NCBI RefSeq assembly: GCF_028401385.1
Contig: NZ_JAQOMR010000002.1
Location: 124,001 to 188,000 of the forward strand
Length of the DNA stretch: 64,000 bases
Direction: 5' to 3'
DNA from: Marinicella algicola
Lineage (GTDB): Bacteria; Pseudomonadota; Gammaproteobacteria; Xanthomonadales; Marinicellaceae
Notes under the pieces: generated by a model
What the model was told of the DNA's origin: nothing
Database searches by the model: none
What the model saw: the letters and a program-made list of their open reading frames with translations, nothing else
Shown: one piece after another, positions 37,264 through 47,640 of the stretch
Numbering within the stretch: position 1 is the stretch's first letter
How the letters are laid out: the number at the start of each line of letters is the position of its first letter
Made by a program: the position numbers and the translations under genes

Positions 37264-37301
37264 TTTAGCGTGTCTGCGGGAACAAATCTTGTCCTGACCC
37301 C
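37264..37301 (-). repeat. Tn3-family terminal inverted repeat (copy 2)
   Basis: On the minus strand it begins GGGGTCAGGACAAGATTTGT and continues TCCCGCAGACACGCTAAA, a near copy of 15232-15269 in the same orientation. Confidence 0.75.
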
Positions 37302-37413
37302 AGATATGAAGGCGACATGTCGCATTGTCACAATCTTTCCACCCGCTAAAATGCTAAAGAGCGATTGTATGCATATGTCGGGGTGAAATCTCACCCGAAA
37401 TGGGGGTGGCAGA

Positions 37414-38483
37414 GTGCGGACAGGTTTGGGTAAATGGGTTGCGATCGTCGTCCTGGCGGCCGTTGCGGCCGGCGGTTATGCCGCATGGCGCAATCTCAAC
37501 GGCGACGCCCTTCCCGAAGGCATTGCCAGCGGGAACGGCCGTATCGAAGCGACGGAAATCGATATCTCCGCCAAGACGGCCGGGCGAATCAGTGAGATTT
37601 TCGTCAATGAGGGCGATTTCATCCAGGCCGGCGAGAAACTGGTGCAGATGGACACCAGGCAGCTGGAGGCGCAAAACGCGAGGCCGAGGCCAAGCTGCGC
37701 AGCGCCCGCACCGGCGTGGATGCCGCCAATGCGACGATAGAACAGGCGAAGGCGGAAAAACGCGCGGCCGAAGCCGTCGTCGAACAGCGCAAGGCCGTGC
37801 TCAATTCCGCCGAGGCCACTTTCGCGCGCTTTAAGAAGCTGGTGCAGACAAATGTCACCTCCAGGCAGGCGCTTGAGGATGCCGAGGCGAAGGCGTTGCA
37901 GGCGAAGGCCACCGTTGCCGCCGGCGAGGCCTCATCCGCCGCCGCAAGCGCGGCCATCAGCACCGCCGAGGCGCAGCTTACCAAGGCGGAAGCGGCGATC
38001 GATGCCGCCGAGGCGAGCATAGACTATATCCAGTCGATCATTGACGACAGCACACTGACCGCGCCGCGTCCCGGACGTGTCCAGTATCTTGTCGCCCAGC
38101 CGGGCGAGATCGTGGCGGCCGGCGGTCGTATTCTCAATATTGTCGATCTGACCGATGTCTATATGAACTTCTTCCTGCCGACCGAACAGGCGGGCCGGAC
38201 GGCAATTGGCGCCGAGACCCGGCTGGTGCTCGATGCCGCACCGCAATTCACCATTCCCGCCAGCATTTCCTATGTTTCCGACGTCGCCCAGTTCACGCCG
38301 AAGACCGTCGAGACGGAGGTGGAGCGCCAGAAGCTGATGTTTCGGGTCAAGGCCCGCATCGACCCGGCTCTGTTGCGCGAGCATATCGACCTCGTCAAGA
38401 CCGGCCTGCCTGGCGTCGCCTATGTGCGCTATGACCCCAATGCCGCTTGGCCTGACGCGCTTGAAGGAAATCTCGCCCAATGA
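37414..38483 (+). CDS. yhiI: HlyD-family periplasmic adaptor (YhiI-like), frameshifted
   Basis: About 356 residues. A single N-terminal membrane helix ([18 protein letters not shown]) is followed by a biotinyl-lipoyl-like half ([40 protein letters not shown]), a long Ala-rich coiled hairpin (residues about 95-200) and the second lipoyl half ([20 protein letters not shown]). An A is missing in the AAAA run near 37676; restoring it gives [20 protein letters not shown]. Start GTG 37414. It overlaps rbbA by 4 bp (ATGA). It links the inner-membrane exporter to the outside in a YhiI-RbbA-YhhJ system. Confidence 0.85.
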
Positions 38484-41252
38484 ATGTCGCGGATGAGCAG
38501 GGTGGCGCCGGCGCAGTCGCTCGCCTTGAAGGCGTCAGCCTGCTTTATCGCAAGACGGCGGCGCTGAACGACATATCGCTTGATATTCCCGCCGGCTGCA
38601 TGGCGGGCCTCATCGGCCCGGACGGCGTCGGCAAGTCAAGCCTGCTGTCGCTGATTGCCGGCGCGCGCAAGGTGCAGACCGGCGCTGTCAGCGTGCTTGG
38701 CGGCGACATCTCCGATGACGGGCACCGCCGCGCTGTCTGCCCGCGCATCGCCTATATGCCGCAGGGTCTCGGCCGCAATCTCTACGCCACGCTGTCGGTC
38801 TACGAGAATATCGATTTCTTCGGCCGGCTTTTCGGCCATGCCCATGCAGAGCGCCGGCGGCGCATCGAAACCCTGATGAAAAGTACAGGACTGCTGCCTT
38901 TCGCCGACAGGCCGGCCGGCAAGCTCTCGGGTGGCATGAAGCAGAAGCTCGGGCTTTGCTGCGCGCTGATCCATGATCCCGATCTCCTGGTTCTCGATGA
39001 ACCCACGACCGGCGTCGATCCCCTGTCCAGACGGCAGTTCTGGAGCCTGATCGACGATATCCGCGCCTCGCGCCCCGGCATGAGCGTCATTGTCGCAACC
39101 GCCTATATGGAAGAGGCCGCGCGCTTTGACTGGCTGGCTGCGATGAATGACGGCAATGTTCTTGCCACCGGCAGCCCGGCCGAGCTTTTGAGCGCGACCG
39201 CCACCGACAATCTCGACGACGCTTTCGTGGCGCTGCTGCCGGAAGCGACTGGCCGCGACCGACCGGCGTTGGACATTACCCCGCGCGCGGAGGGCGATGC
39301 CGGCGACTTTGCGATCGAAGCCGAGCATCTGAGCAAGCGTTTCGGCGATTTCACCGCCGTCGACGATGTCAGCTTCCGCATTCGCCGGGGCGAGATTTTC
39401 GGCTTTCTCGGCTCGAATGGCTGCGGCAAGACCACGACCATGAAAATGCTGACCGGGCTTCTGGATGTGAGCGACGGCACGGCAAAGCTGTTCGGCCAGC
39501 CGGTCGACCCCGGCAATCTCGACGTGCGCCGGCGAGTCGGCTATATGTCTCAGGCCTTTTCGCTCTATACCGAGCTGACCGTGCGGCAGAACCTGTCTTT
39601 GCACGCCCGGCTTTACCGGCTGCCGGCGGAAACGATCGGCCCGCGCGTTGCCGAAATGATTGCGCGTTTCGATCTCGCCGACGTCGCCGACAGCCTGCCG
39701 GATGCGCTGCCGCTCGGCATTCGCCAGCGCCTGTCGCTGGCGGTCGCGATGATCCACGGGCCGGATATCCTGATCCTGGACGAGACCGACCTCCGGCGTT
39801 GACCCGCTGGCGCGCGATGATTTCTGGCGCATGCTGATCGCGCTTTCGCGCAACGACAATGTCACGATTTTCGTCTCCACCCATTTCATGAACGAGGCGG
39901 CGCGCTGCGACCGGATTTCGCTGATGCATGCCGGCCGGGTGCTGGCGAGCGACAGCCCGGCCGCCATCATCGAGGCAAGCGGAAAGGCAACGCTCGAAGA
40001 GGCCTTCATCAGCCATCTGGAAGCGGTCACGGACGAAGCGCGGGAGGCTGAAGAGCCCGCGATCGCCGAAAATGCCGAAAAGGACGACGCCGACGGGCGA
40101 GCCGCCGAAAGGGCGCTGAAACACCGTTTCGACTTTCGCCGGATGATGGCCTATTCATGGCGCGAGGCGCTGGAACTGCGCCGCGACCCGATCCGCGCCA
40201 CCATGGCGATCATCGGCAGCGTCATTCTGCTGCTGGTGATCGGCTACGGCATCAATCTCGATATCGAAAACCTGAGCTATGCCACGCTTGACCGCGATCA
40301 GACCGTAACGAGCCGGGACCTGACGCTCGATATCTCCGGATCGCGCTATTTCGATGAAAAGGCTCCGCTTCTCGATTATGCCGATATGGACAGGCGCATG
40401 CGCGACGGGGAAATCAGTTTCGCTATTGAAATCCCGCCGCATTTCGCCGCCGATCTGGCGCGCGGGCGCGATGTCGAAATCGGCGTCTGGCTGGACGGAT
40501 CGATGCCGCAACGCGCATCGTCGGCTAGAGGCTATATTCAGGGCGTCTATGCCACATGGCTTACCCGCAAGATCGAAGAAGTCTACGGGGCTGGAGCAGC
40601 TGATCCGGCCTATTCGGTTGCCGCGCGCTATCGCTACAACCCGGATATCCGCAGCCTCGTCGCCATGGCGCCGGCAGTCATTCCTCTGCTGCTGCTGCTC
40701 ATTCCCGCCATTCTCACCACACTTTCCGTGGTGCGCGAGAAGGAGCTGGGCTCGATCGTCAATTTCTATGTCACGCCGACGACGAGACTCGAATTCCTGA
40801 TTGGCAAACAACTGCCCTATATCGTGCTTGCCATGTTCAATTTCGCCCTGCTGCTGGCAACCTCGCTGATGGTGTTTCAGGTGCCCTTTACCGGCAGCAT
40901 GCTCGCCTTTTCGCTGGCGGCCCTGCTGTTCGTCACCATTTCAACCGGCATGGGCCTGCTGGTGTCGACCTTTACCAGCAGTCAGATCGCAGCCCTGTTC
41001 GCCACCGCTCTTCTCACGCTCATTCCGGCAATCCAGTATTCCGGCCTCATCGATCCGGTCAGCGCGCTTCAGGGCTTTGGCGCCATGATCGGCGAGGTCT
41101 ATCCGGCCACTTATTTCGTGACGATATCGCGCGGAACCTTCACCAAGGCGCTCGGCCTTGCCGATCTTCACGCTGCCTTTGTGCCTCTTCTCATCGCCAT
41201 TCCGGTTCTGACGATCGCCAGCACGCTTCTGCTCGGCAAGCAGGCGAGGTAG
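38480..41252 (+). CDS. rbbA: RbbA-like fused double ABC ATPase/permease, frameshifted
   Basis: About 924 residues, like E. coli RbbA. ABC domain 1: [60 protein letters not shown]. Domain 2: [46 protein letters not shown]. An extra A near 39784 (GACGAGACCGACC) causes a stop; without it the frame continues [20 protein letters not shown]. The C-terminal half is an ABC-2 permease with six helices ([40 protein letters not shown]). In E. coli RbbA is ribosome-associated; here the genetic context is an exporter. Confidence 0.87.
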
Positions 41253-41255
41253 GTC

Positions 41256-42367
41256 ATGCGGTTTTCCAATATCCTCCAGCTCGGCATCAAGGAATTACGA
41301 GGGCTTGGCCGCGACACTCTGATGATCGTTCTCATCGTCTACGCCTTTTCGCTATCCATCTACATGGAATCCTCGGCGATGCCGGAAACGCTCAACCGCG
41401 CGGCGATCGCGGTTGTCGACGAGGATCGCTCGGCGCTGTCGCAACGCATTGTCGATGCCTTCTATCCCCCTATTTCATCGAGCCTGAAATCATCACCACC
41501 GCCGAGATGGACGCCCGCCTGGATACCGGAACATCGACCTTCGTGCTCGATATACCGACAAATTTCGAACGGGATGTATTGGCCGGACGAAAGCCGGAGC
41601 TGCAGCTCAATATCGATGCCACGCGCATGACCCAGGCGTTTACCGGCAACACCTACATCCAGCAGATCATCGACAATACAGTCAGCGAATATCTTAACCG
41701 TGCTCCAGGCGGCAGCAAAATTCCGGTCTCTCTCGATATCCGCGCCAGCTACAATCCGCAGCTTAGCCAGATGTGGTTCGGCTCGATCATCAACATCATC
41801 ACCAGCATCACCATGCTGTCGATGATCCTTTCCGGCGCGGCGTTGATCCGCGAGCGCGAGCATGGCACGATCGAGCACCTTCTGGTCATGCCGGTCACGG
41901 CGCTTGAAATCGTGGTCAGCAAGATCTGGTCGATCGGCCTCGTCGTCCTCGTTGCCTCGACGCTTTCCCTCGTGATCGTGGTTGAAGGCATTCTCGGCGT
42001 GCCCGTCAACGGCTCCATGCCGCTGTTCATGGCCGGCAGCGCGTTGATGTTGTTCGCGATGTGCTCGCTCGGCATTTTCCTGGCGACGATTGCGGGCTCG
42101 ATGCCGCAGTTCGGCCTGCTGCTGATGCTGGTGCTGCTGCCGCTGCAGGTGCTTTCCGGCGGACTGACGCCGCGTGAAAGCATGCCGCAATTCATTCAGG
42201 ACATCATGCTGCTGGCGCCCAATACCCATTACGTGACGATGTCGCAGGCCATTCTGTTTCGCGGCGCGGGCCTTGATGTCGTCTGGCCGCAATTCGTCTG
42301 GCTGGCAGTCCTCGGACTGGCGCTCTTTGCCATCGCGCTGCGCCGTTTCCGCGGGTTCCTGCAATAG
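41256..42367 (+). CDS. yhhJ: ABC-2 type permease (YhhJ-like), frameshifted
   Basis: About 370 residues. It starts MRFSNILQLGIKELRGLGRD, helix 1 near TLMIVLIVYAFSLSIYM, then a large periplasmic loop (FVLDIPTNFERDVLAGRKPE, TGNTYIQQIIDNTVSEYLNR) and five C-terminal helices with REREHGTIEHLLVMPVTALE and MLVLLPLQVLSGGLTPRESM. A C missing in the CCCCC run near 41471 interrupts the frame; restoring it gives YPPYFIEPEIITTAEMDARL. It lies 3 bp after rbbA and completes the exporter; the substrate is unknown. Confidence 0.86.
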
Positions 42368-42724
42368 GCCCGTATCCGACGCTCATTGTCGTTCCCGGAT
42401 ACAGCGCCCCAGTCCGGCCGAACCGTTCCATTCGCGGTGGACAACCTTGTGACCGCGATCCTGACCGTCCGACCGGATGCCGAGCCGTTGGCCTGGGCGA
42501 CGATGGCTGACATGATGATTGCAACCCAGCTCAAATGGAACGTAAGCGTCGTCTGCGCCGCACCGGTAATCAGCCCGACAGCTTGAAGTTCCATGGCAGG
42601 AGGTCATCGATGCGACTTCCCCAGGCGCGACTTGGCGGAGACGAGGGGTATCCGAAGACCGCCAGGCACCAACTCCTAGGGCCCGACAAAAGAATACCGC
42701 TCACAATGCCTCAAAGGGCAAAGG
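42368..42724. other. Intergenic debris with a possible IS66 C-terminal scrap
   Basis: No intact gene. On the minus strand at 42570-42614 a short frame reads RIDDLLPWNFKLSG before a stop, like the RIDDLLPW ending of IS66 TnpC proteins. That match is only about 14 residues. The rest is unrecognised and ends at IS6 copy B. Confidence 0.35.
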
Positions 42725-43532
42725 GGCGTCGTCAACTTAACGGTAACGAGGGCAGACCATGACAACGGCCTGTTTCGCCGATCATGCCCGTGCGATTTTT
42801 GTGCACAGGTTCATCGCCGCGGAACGCAATTCGCGATGATGCTTGGAAGGGATGTCGTGGCGCGGGATGTGGAACAGGTTGGCGATCGGGTCATGGATGG
42901 AGGCAAAGCGTTGGAGATGTCGCTGTGACTTGAAGCGCTTCATGATTCGTTCTCGGCGCCTGACTGGTTGGTGAGAATTCTCCGCCCGATTATTCAACCC
43001 TTTGTGGGAGCGATGCTCGACACAAGGCATGATCTCTCGCTTTGCTGCGCCGCAGGATCGCAGCTTGTCTGTGATCATCACCCGCGGCGATCGGCCATGG
43101 CCCTTCAAGAGCTTGCGCATCAGGCGCTTGGCGGCCTTGGCATTTCGGCGGCTTTGAACGAGAACCTCCAGGACGAAACCGTCCTGATCAACTGCGCGCC
43201 ACAGCCAATGCTTCTTGCCACGGATTGAAAAAACGGCTTCATCGAGATGCCACCTGTCCCCAAGCCGACCGGACAATCGACGACGGATGTCGTTGGCAAA
43301 GGTGCGGCCGAATTTCTATGCCCACCCCCGGACGGTTTGGTGCGAGACAATGATCCGCGAGCAGCCAGCAAGTCCTCGACCATTCGCAGGCTCAGAGGAA
43401 ACCGGAAATAGAGCCACACGGCGTGGGCAATGACTTCAGCTGGGAAGCGACGGCGACGATATAGTGGATCACGGTCTGTCATGGCCCGTCATTCGCACAT
43501 CAAGTTCCACATTCCGTTAAGTTGACGATGCC
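42725..43532 (-). mobile_element. IS6-family insertion sequence, copy B (808 bp)
   Basis: Same element as copy A in opposite orientation. The ends are GGCGTCGTCAACTTAACGG at 42725 and, read inward from 43532, GGCATCGTCAACTTAACGG. Copies A and B face each other across 15.1 kb that carries the MFS fragment, the GH127 operon and the yhiI-rbbA-yhhJ operon. Confidence 0.85.
42782..43482 (-). pseudogene. IS6-family transposase, copy B, frameshifted
   Basis: The N-terminal frame starts MTDRDPLYRRRRFPAEVIAH (ATG 43482) and the main frame runs SGRLGDRWHLDEAVFSIRGK, VLEVLVQSRRNAKAAKRLMR, VMITDKLRSCGAAKREIMPC, LNNRAENSHQPVRRRERIMK to MNLCTKIARA. The DDE residues (WHLDE, TDK, NRAEN) are present. A single shift near 43300-43330 separates the two frames; copy A breaks at the same place, so this region may need checking on reads before the element is called dead. 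Confidence 0.78.
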
Positions 43533-43534
43533 CC

Positions 43535-43666
43535 GATCGCCTGGCGGAAGTACAACGCTTAACATGGGCCTATCTGCGTAGCGCACTTTATCCTGAGGAC
43601 GACGCTTGGGAGACGGTGGTTGGAGACCTGCATGCCCGCGAGGTCGGACGGACGGAAACCAAATGA
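43535..43666 (+). pseudogene. 3' end of an unrecognised gene cut by IS6 copy B
   Basis: The open frame reads DRLAEVQRLTWAYLRSALYP, EDDAWETVVGDLHAREVGRT-ETK and stops. It looks like a native C-terminus, of the kind seen at the end of some alpha/beta hydrolases, but I cannot name the family. The gene body was lost on IS6 insertion. The bases 43667-43937 hold nothing clear. Confidence 0.4.
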
Positions 43667-43937
43667 GCTGGAAATGCGCTTACAATTGAGAGGATCGGTT
43701 CGACATCGTTTGTCGTTGACTTGAATATGTCGCAGCCGAACCGGCGCAATGTAAGGACGCTTGAGCACCGGGTCGGCCTATGAACAGCCAATCGCCCCCT
43801 CGTTGCCGAGCCCGCGAACCATCTTGGCATGGTACGGCGACTGGAAATCTGCCTGATATTTTCCGGTCTGAGGTTATATCAGAAGGTCTCGATCAGCGAG
43901 CGCCAGCATATCAATGGGAGTGGGAAAAAGCTGGGGT

Positions 43938-45292
43938 TCAAGCCGCAAGGGCAAACTTAGCTTGCTTGAGCCGACCATCGGCAATCGCTGCCCGAACCTG
44001 CAATACCCGATGGGCGCCGGCAGGAGACCAACGCATCTGCCGCTTTTTGTTCATCCGAGCGTTCACGAGGCTATTGGCGGCGCTTTCGGCCGGAGAACTC
44101 GATATCGGCTGACCCGACCGATATCGATGGCAGTAGTCGACAATCGACGTTGTGTTCTGGACCAGGTAGGACCGGAGATTGCTGATCAATACGGACAATC
44201 GCTTGAGCTTTTGGTTGGCCTCACGAAGCGTGGGGTGCTGCTCCAACTGGTAGAGCATATTCTTCACGGCTCTCGTCGCCTCCCTGACGTAGCCGCTCCA
44301 AAGCAGATGGCGAAGCCTCGGCACATCAGCCGCAACATCTCGAAGGTAAATGTTCAGATCGCCGATATGCTTGAGGCCTTGCCACGTCTGTTCGATGTGC
44401 CGAAGCCGCATCGACAGATGGAACCAGTCAAGAATATGCGTCACGGGCTGCCTTGTTGCACTGAGCACGATGCTTTGCAGCCCGACGTCACCGTCGCTGA
44501 AAACAGTGACGTCGCGGCCAGGCAGCCATCCTTGCGCTCGCATTGCGGAACGAACCGCATCGTGCTTGCCGGTAGCCACATGCGGTGCGGCCGCGAACTG
44601 ACGCGGTAGCCGCCCCGGTGAAACAACGCGTCCCATGGCGATCTCGAAATGCCGACTCTGATATCCAGGAACTGCACGGATATAGGCACCATCAATGAAG
44701 ACGGAAATGGAGGATCCGCCGGCCCGGCTCATGCGATAGGGGCTCGCGGCATCCCATTTTTCGATCTGATCGGCCACCTTGGCGAGCCGGTTGACGACAG
44801 TTCGATGATTGTGTGGCCGCGTGGTCGGTACAAAAGATCGAGTACACGAGCTGCTTCACGAAACGACAGGCGCGAACCGAGCTCAGCTTGTACGCGCTCC
44901 AATTCCGGCGTCGCTCTGCCCTTCAACAAGGTCTCGATGTTTCCGGTGTTCGACTTTGCCGGCTTTCCGCAGCTACAGCTGCGGAGCCGAGGCACCCGCA
45001 GGCGACAAATACCAAAGAGCGAATGGACCGTGCGAGATCGATAGTCATGAACCCCTTGAAGGCGGCCACAGTCGTGACATTTCCGATCGTGCTGGCTGGC
45101 TTGATCCACCTGAAACTGCGTAAGCTCTTCTTGCAGGCGGCGTTGTATCAACTTGCCTTCCTCAAGGGACAGGCCGAATTCATCGAATCGCGCTCCCTCG
45201 ACCATGCGTTCTACAACTGCGATTTCTCGGCGCTGACGAACGCCATCGGGCCCGACTAACTCGACAACAACATTCAGCTTCAATTGTGACAT
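43938..45292 (-). CDS. ISKra4-family transposase, frameshifted
   Basis: About 450 residues over two frames. The N-terminal frame (ATG 45292) reads MSQLKLNVVVELVGPDGVRQ, then a zinc-ribbon-like HDRKCHDCGRLQGVHDYRSR and LRVPRLRSCSCG. The C-terminal frame has SSISVFIDGAYIRAVPGYQS, WLPGRDVTVFSDGDVGLQSI, THILDWFHLSMRLRHIEQTW and RMNKKRQMRWSPAGAHRVLQ. The arrangement is that of ISKra4-type DDE transposases. A one-base shift near 44805 separates the frames (GGCCACACAATCATC). The element's ends were not identified. Confidence 0.75.
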
Positions 45293-45354
45293 CCACGAGT
45301 ACCCTTCTGAAAAGGGTTCTGGTTACGCTTTATTTCTTACCCCCACCTTTTTCC

Positions 45355-46257
45355 CGCTCCCTCGCCCCGGGCGGAGATGATCCAGCCCATGGGCGCTGGT
45401 CACGCACATAGGCCCAGATCCGGCCCTGTCTGACGCCTTTACCAAGCCCCTTTGCCGCGCAACGACCGGTCCAGGACACGGATCGGCGTGTCATCCGCAT
45501 GCAGCAGGTCGCTGCCCATGATGTCAGCCTCGATCCGTTCGATGAGCGGCGACAGTGTCTTCATCGCGCGTCCGCACCAACCGACAAGCGTGGTCTCGGG
45601 GATGTCTGCGCCCATGCGGGCGAAGATCTCGTGCTGGCGATACAAAGGAAGATGATCATCAAACTTCGCGACTAAAATATGAGCCAGCAGGTTCGGGCCG
45701 GCCATGCTGCCTGGGATCGGACGGCTGGGCGCAGGCTCCTGCACCATTCGCTCACAGCGCCGGCAGGACTTCTTGATGCGGGCGATCTGCACCACCTTCA
45801 TTTGGGCTGCAATCATGTCCAGCAGTTCGCTGACATCCTCGCCCACAACCCGCAGATCGCCGCCACAGTCAGCGCAGCATGTGCCGGGATCAAGCTCACG
45901 ACGCTCGCGTAGGGTCGCATCCGAGACACGTGGACGTCGACGCAGCGCGGGCGCATCGGCAGCCTCTGGAGACGGCTCATTGTGTCCTTCGTCGATGGGC
46001 GCTCCATCTTCCTCGGCTACGGCAACCAGCAGATCTTCGAGCGCCAGTTCCAGCTGCTCGATCTCGCGTTCGATTTTCTCAGAGGATTTGCCGAAAGCCA
46101 GCTTCTGCAACTTGGCGATCCGCAGGCGCAGGGCCTGAACCAGCTGGTCGTGGACCCGCAATGTCGCCGAGATCTTGGCATTCTCGGCCTGCAAAGCCGC
46201 AATCATCGCCTTCAATATGGCGGGATCATCTGGCAGATTTTGCGTTACATTTGACAT
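45355..46257 (-). pseudogene. tnpC: IS66-family TnpC, C-terminally truncated
   Basis: ATG 46257: SNVTQNLPDDPAILKAMIAA, leucine-zipper-like LRLRIAKLQKLAFGKSSEKI, DPGTCCADCGGDLRVVGEDV (zinc finger), ARIKKSCRRCERMVQEPAPS, MAGPNLLAHILVAKFDDHLP-LYRQHEIF and SDLLHADDTPIRVLDRSLRG (first catalytic Asp). A frameshift follows near 45440; the next frame reads GRIWAYVRDQRPWAG, then the match ends near 45355. The DDE core's second half is missing, so the element cannot move itself. Confidence 0.8.
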
Positions 46258-46319
46258 GCACATTTCTACCACAGGGCACGTGATAGCGCTATAAAAACAA
46301 AGCGTTTTGACTCATATAT

Positions 46320-46666
46320 TCAGCCCACACGGGCCGGCGGTGCGCCCCAATCCGGCCTGCGCCAGTCAATGCCTTCCCAGAGCATGGCGAGCTGCGCGGA
46401 CGTCAGCCGGACGGCACCCTCGGTCATCGCAGGCCAGGAAAGCGGCCGCGTTCCAGGACTTTATAGTAGAGGCAAAAGCCCTGACCGTCCCAATACAGAA
46501 GCTTGAGCCGGTCACCCTTGCGGCCGCGGAAAGCGAAGACTGCGCCGCCCGCAGGCTTCTGGCGCAGCACATCCTGGGTCAGCGCCGCCAGACCGGCGAT
46601 GCCTTTGCGCATATCTGTCACGCCGCAAGCCACGTAGACGCGAACGCCAGTGCCCGGACCAATCAT
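46320..46666 (-). CDS. tnpB: IS66-family accessory protein TnpB, frameshifted
   Basis: About 115 residues: VRVYVACGVTDMRKGIAGLA, AGGAVFAFRGRKGDRLKLLY, WDGQGFCLYYKVLERGRFP. A C missing near 46436 causes an early stop; restoring it gives WPAMTEGAVRLTSAQLAMLW and WEGIDWRRP. It starts in an ATGA overlap with tnpA. It is required with TnpA for IS66 transposition. Confidence 0.82.
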
Positions 46667-47037
46667 GCCGTTTCCACAGCACGGATCAGCTGCGTCAGCG
46701 CCACCGCAGCCATGCTGCTGTCGAAGTGCAGGCTGCGACCGTTGCGCAGGCGCAATTCGACTGCCATCGGGGCCGCTATGATGGGCGTGTCTGCGATGGC
46801 GGGCACGCCATGCGTCGGAATATCAAAAGGAAGGAAGAGTGCACCACCATCCGGTGACCACAGCCCCTTCTTCTTCATCTCGTGACGCCACGCATAAATC
46901 TGCTGTCGGGTGACCTCGTGGCGCTGCGCCACCTGCGTGACCGTCGCCTCATCGGTGCCCACCGACATGACAATCCCAAGCTTCTCCTCGTCGCTCCAGC
47001 GCCGACGACGTTCAAACCCCAGTATTTCACCACGCAT
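46663..47037 (-). CDS. tnpA: IS66-family accessory protein TnpA
   Basis: About 124 residues: RGEILGFERRRRWSDEEKLG, TVTQVAQRHEVTRQQIYAWR (helix-turn-helix), then VELRLRNGRSLHFDSSMAAV. ATG 47037 is preferred; a GTG 12 bases upstream is possible. It overlaps tnpB, giving the usual IS66 order tnpA-tnpB-tnpC on the minus strand. The intervening bases 47050-47141 hold the element's probable end. Confidence 0.82.
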   Translation of the reverse strand: MRGEILGFERRRRWSDEEKLGIVMSVGTDEATVTQVAQRHEVTRQQIYAWRHEMKKKGLWSPDGGALFLPFDIPTHGVPAIADTPIIAAPMAVELRLRNGRSLHFDSSMAAVALTQLIRAVETA

Positions 47038-47141
47038 CGCCAAACCCACCTAAGACACGTCGCTAACGACGTCGTTAAGCACGTATCTTAGCAAATCAGC
47101 CGGAAATCAGGCAGGCGGTCACAACGGAGTGGTTACCAGCA

Positions 47142-47369
47142 TCAAAATGGTTCTGAATGTCCGAAAAGGGCCGATCGCGTAGGGCAAGTTTTTTGCACTC
47201 GCAAAATGCTGCGGGAAAGCATTCGGTAAAGGGGGCTCAAACCGGGATTTCGCCGCGCTATCCACGAACGTCCGCTCTCATCTTCATGCAAGCTTTTAGC
47301 CAAAAGCTCGCATAAATTTAAAAGCTGACATTCCAGCCGGAACAAGTAAGTCGCAAAAGCGCCTTGCAT
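47142..47369 (-). CDS. Small open reading frame, doubtful
   Basis: A 75-residue frame (MQGAFATYLFRLECQLLNLC) just downstream of the interrupted membrane-protein gene. No ribosome site or known domain. It may be the 5' end of a lost gene or chance. Kept at low confidence because it is the only frame of size here. Confidence 0.2.
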   Translation of the reverse strand: MQGAFATYLFRLECQLLNLCELLAKSLHEDESGRSWIARRNPGLSPLYRMLSRSILRVQKTCPTRSALFGHSEPF

Positions 47370-47379
47370 GCTTTCATGT

Positions 47380-47640
47380 TTACATGAGGCGAAGTTGCCT
47401 TGCTGCGGGCTTGTGCTCGATCACCTTCATGACGGTTCGCTCTTTCTTGAGCCCCTTCGACGTCATTGATTGCCGTTCTCGCACTTCACAGATCAAATAG
47501 TCATTCTTCCCAAACGAGATTTCATCGTTGGCGATCTTATTAAGGAAATCGACATCTTCGATATCTGCTGTGAAGGGCTCGGCTCCATCTGTGAGACGCC
47601 ACTTGTTGTCTTCTTTGAAGCTCAGAGCCGGATTCAAAAG
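47380..47640 (-). pseudogene. C-terminal part of an unrecognised membrane-anchored protein, split by IS5
   Basis: The frame reads ELLNPALSFKEDNKWRLTDG, AEPFTADIEDVDFLNKIAND, EISFGKNDYLICEVRERQSM and ends EHKPAARQLRLM. Its 5' continuation lies on the far side of the IS5 element (48536-49049), in the same orientation. I do not recognise the family. The acidic/beta pattern (VDFLNKIAND, KNDYLICEVRERQ) looks like a small globular domain. Confidence 0.6.

Noticed and set aside
38636-40030. 464-codon minus-strand frame
   Set aside because: Shadow of rbbA; the plus strand carries all ABC motifs.
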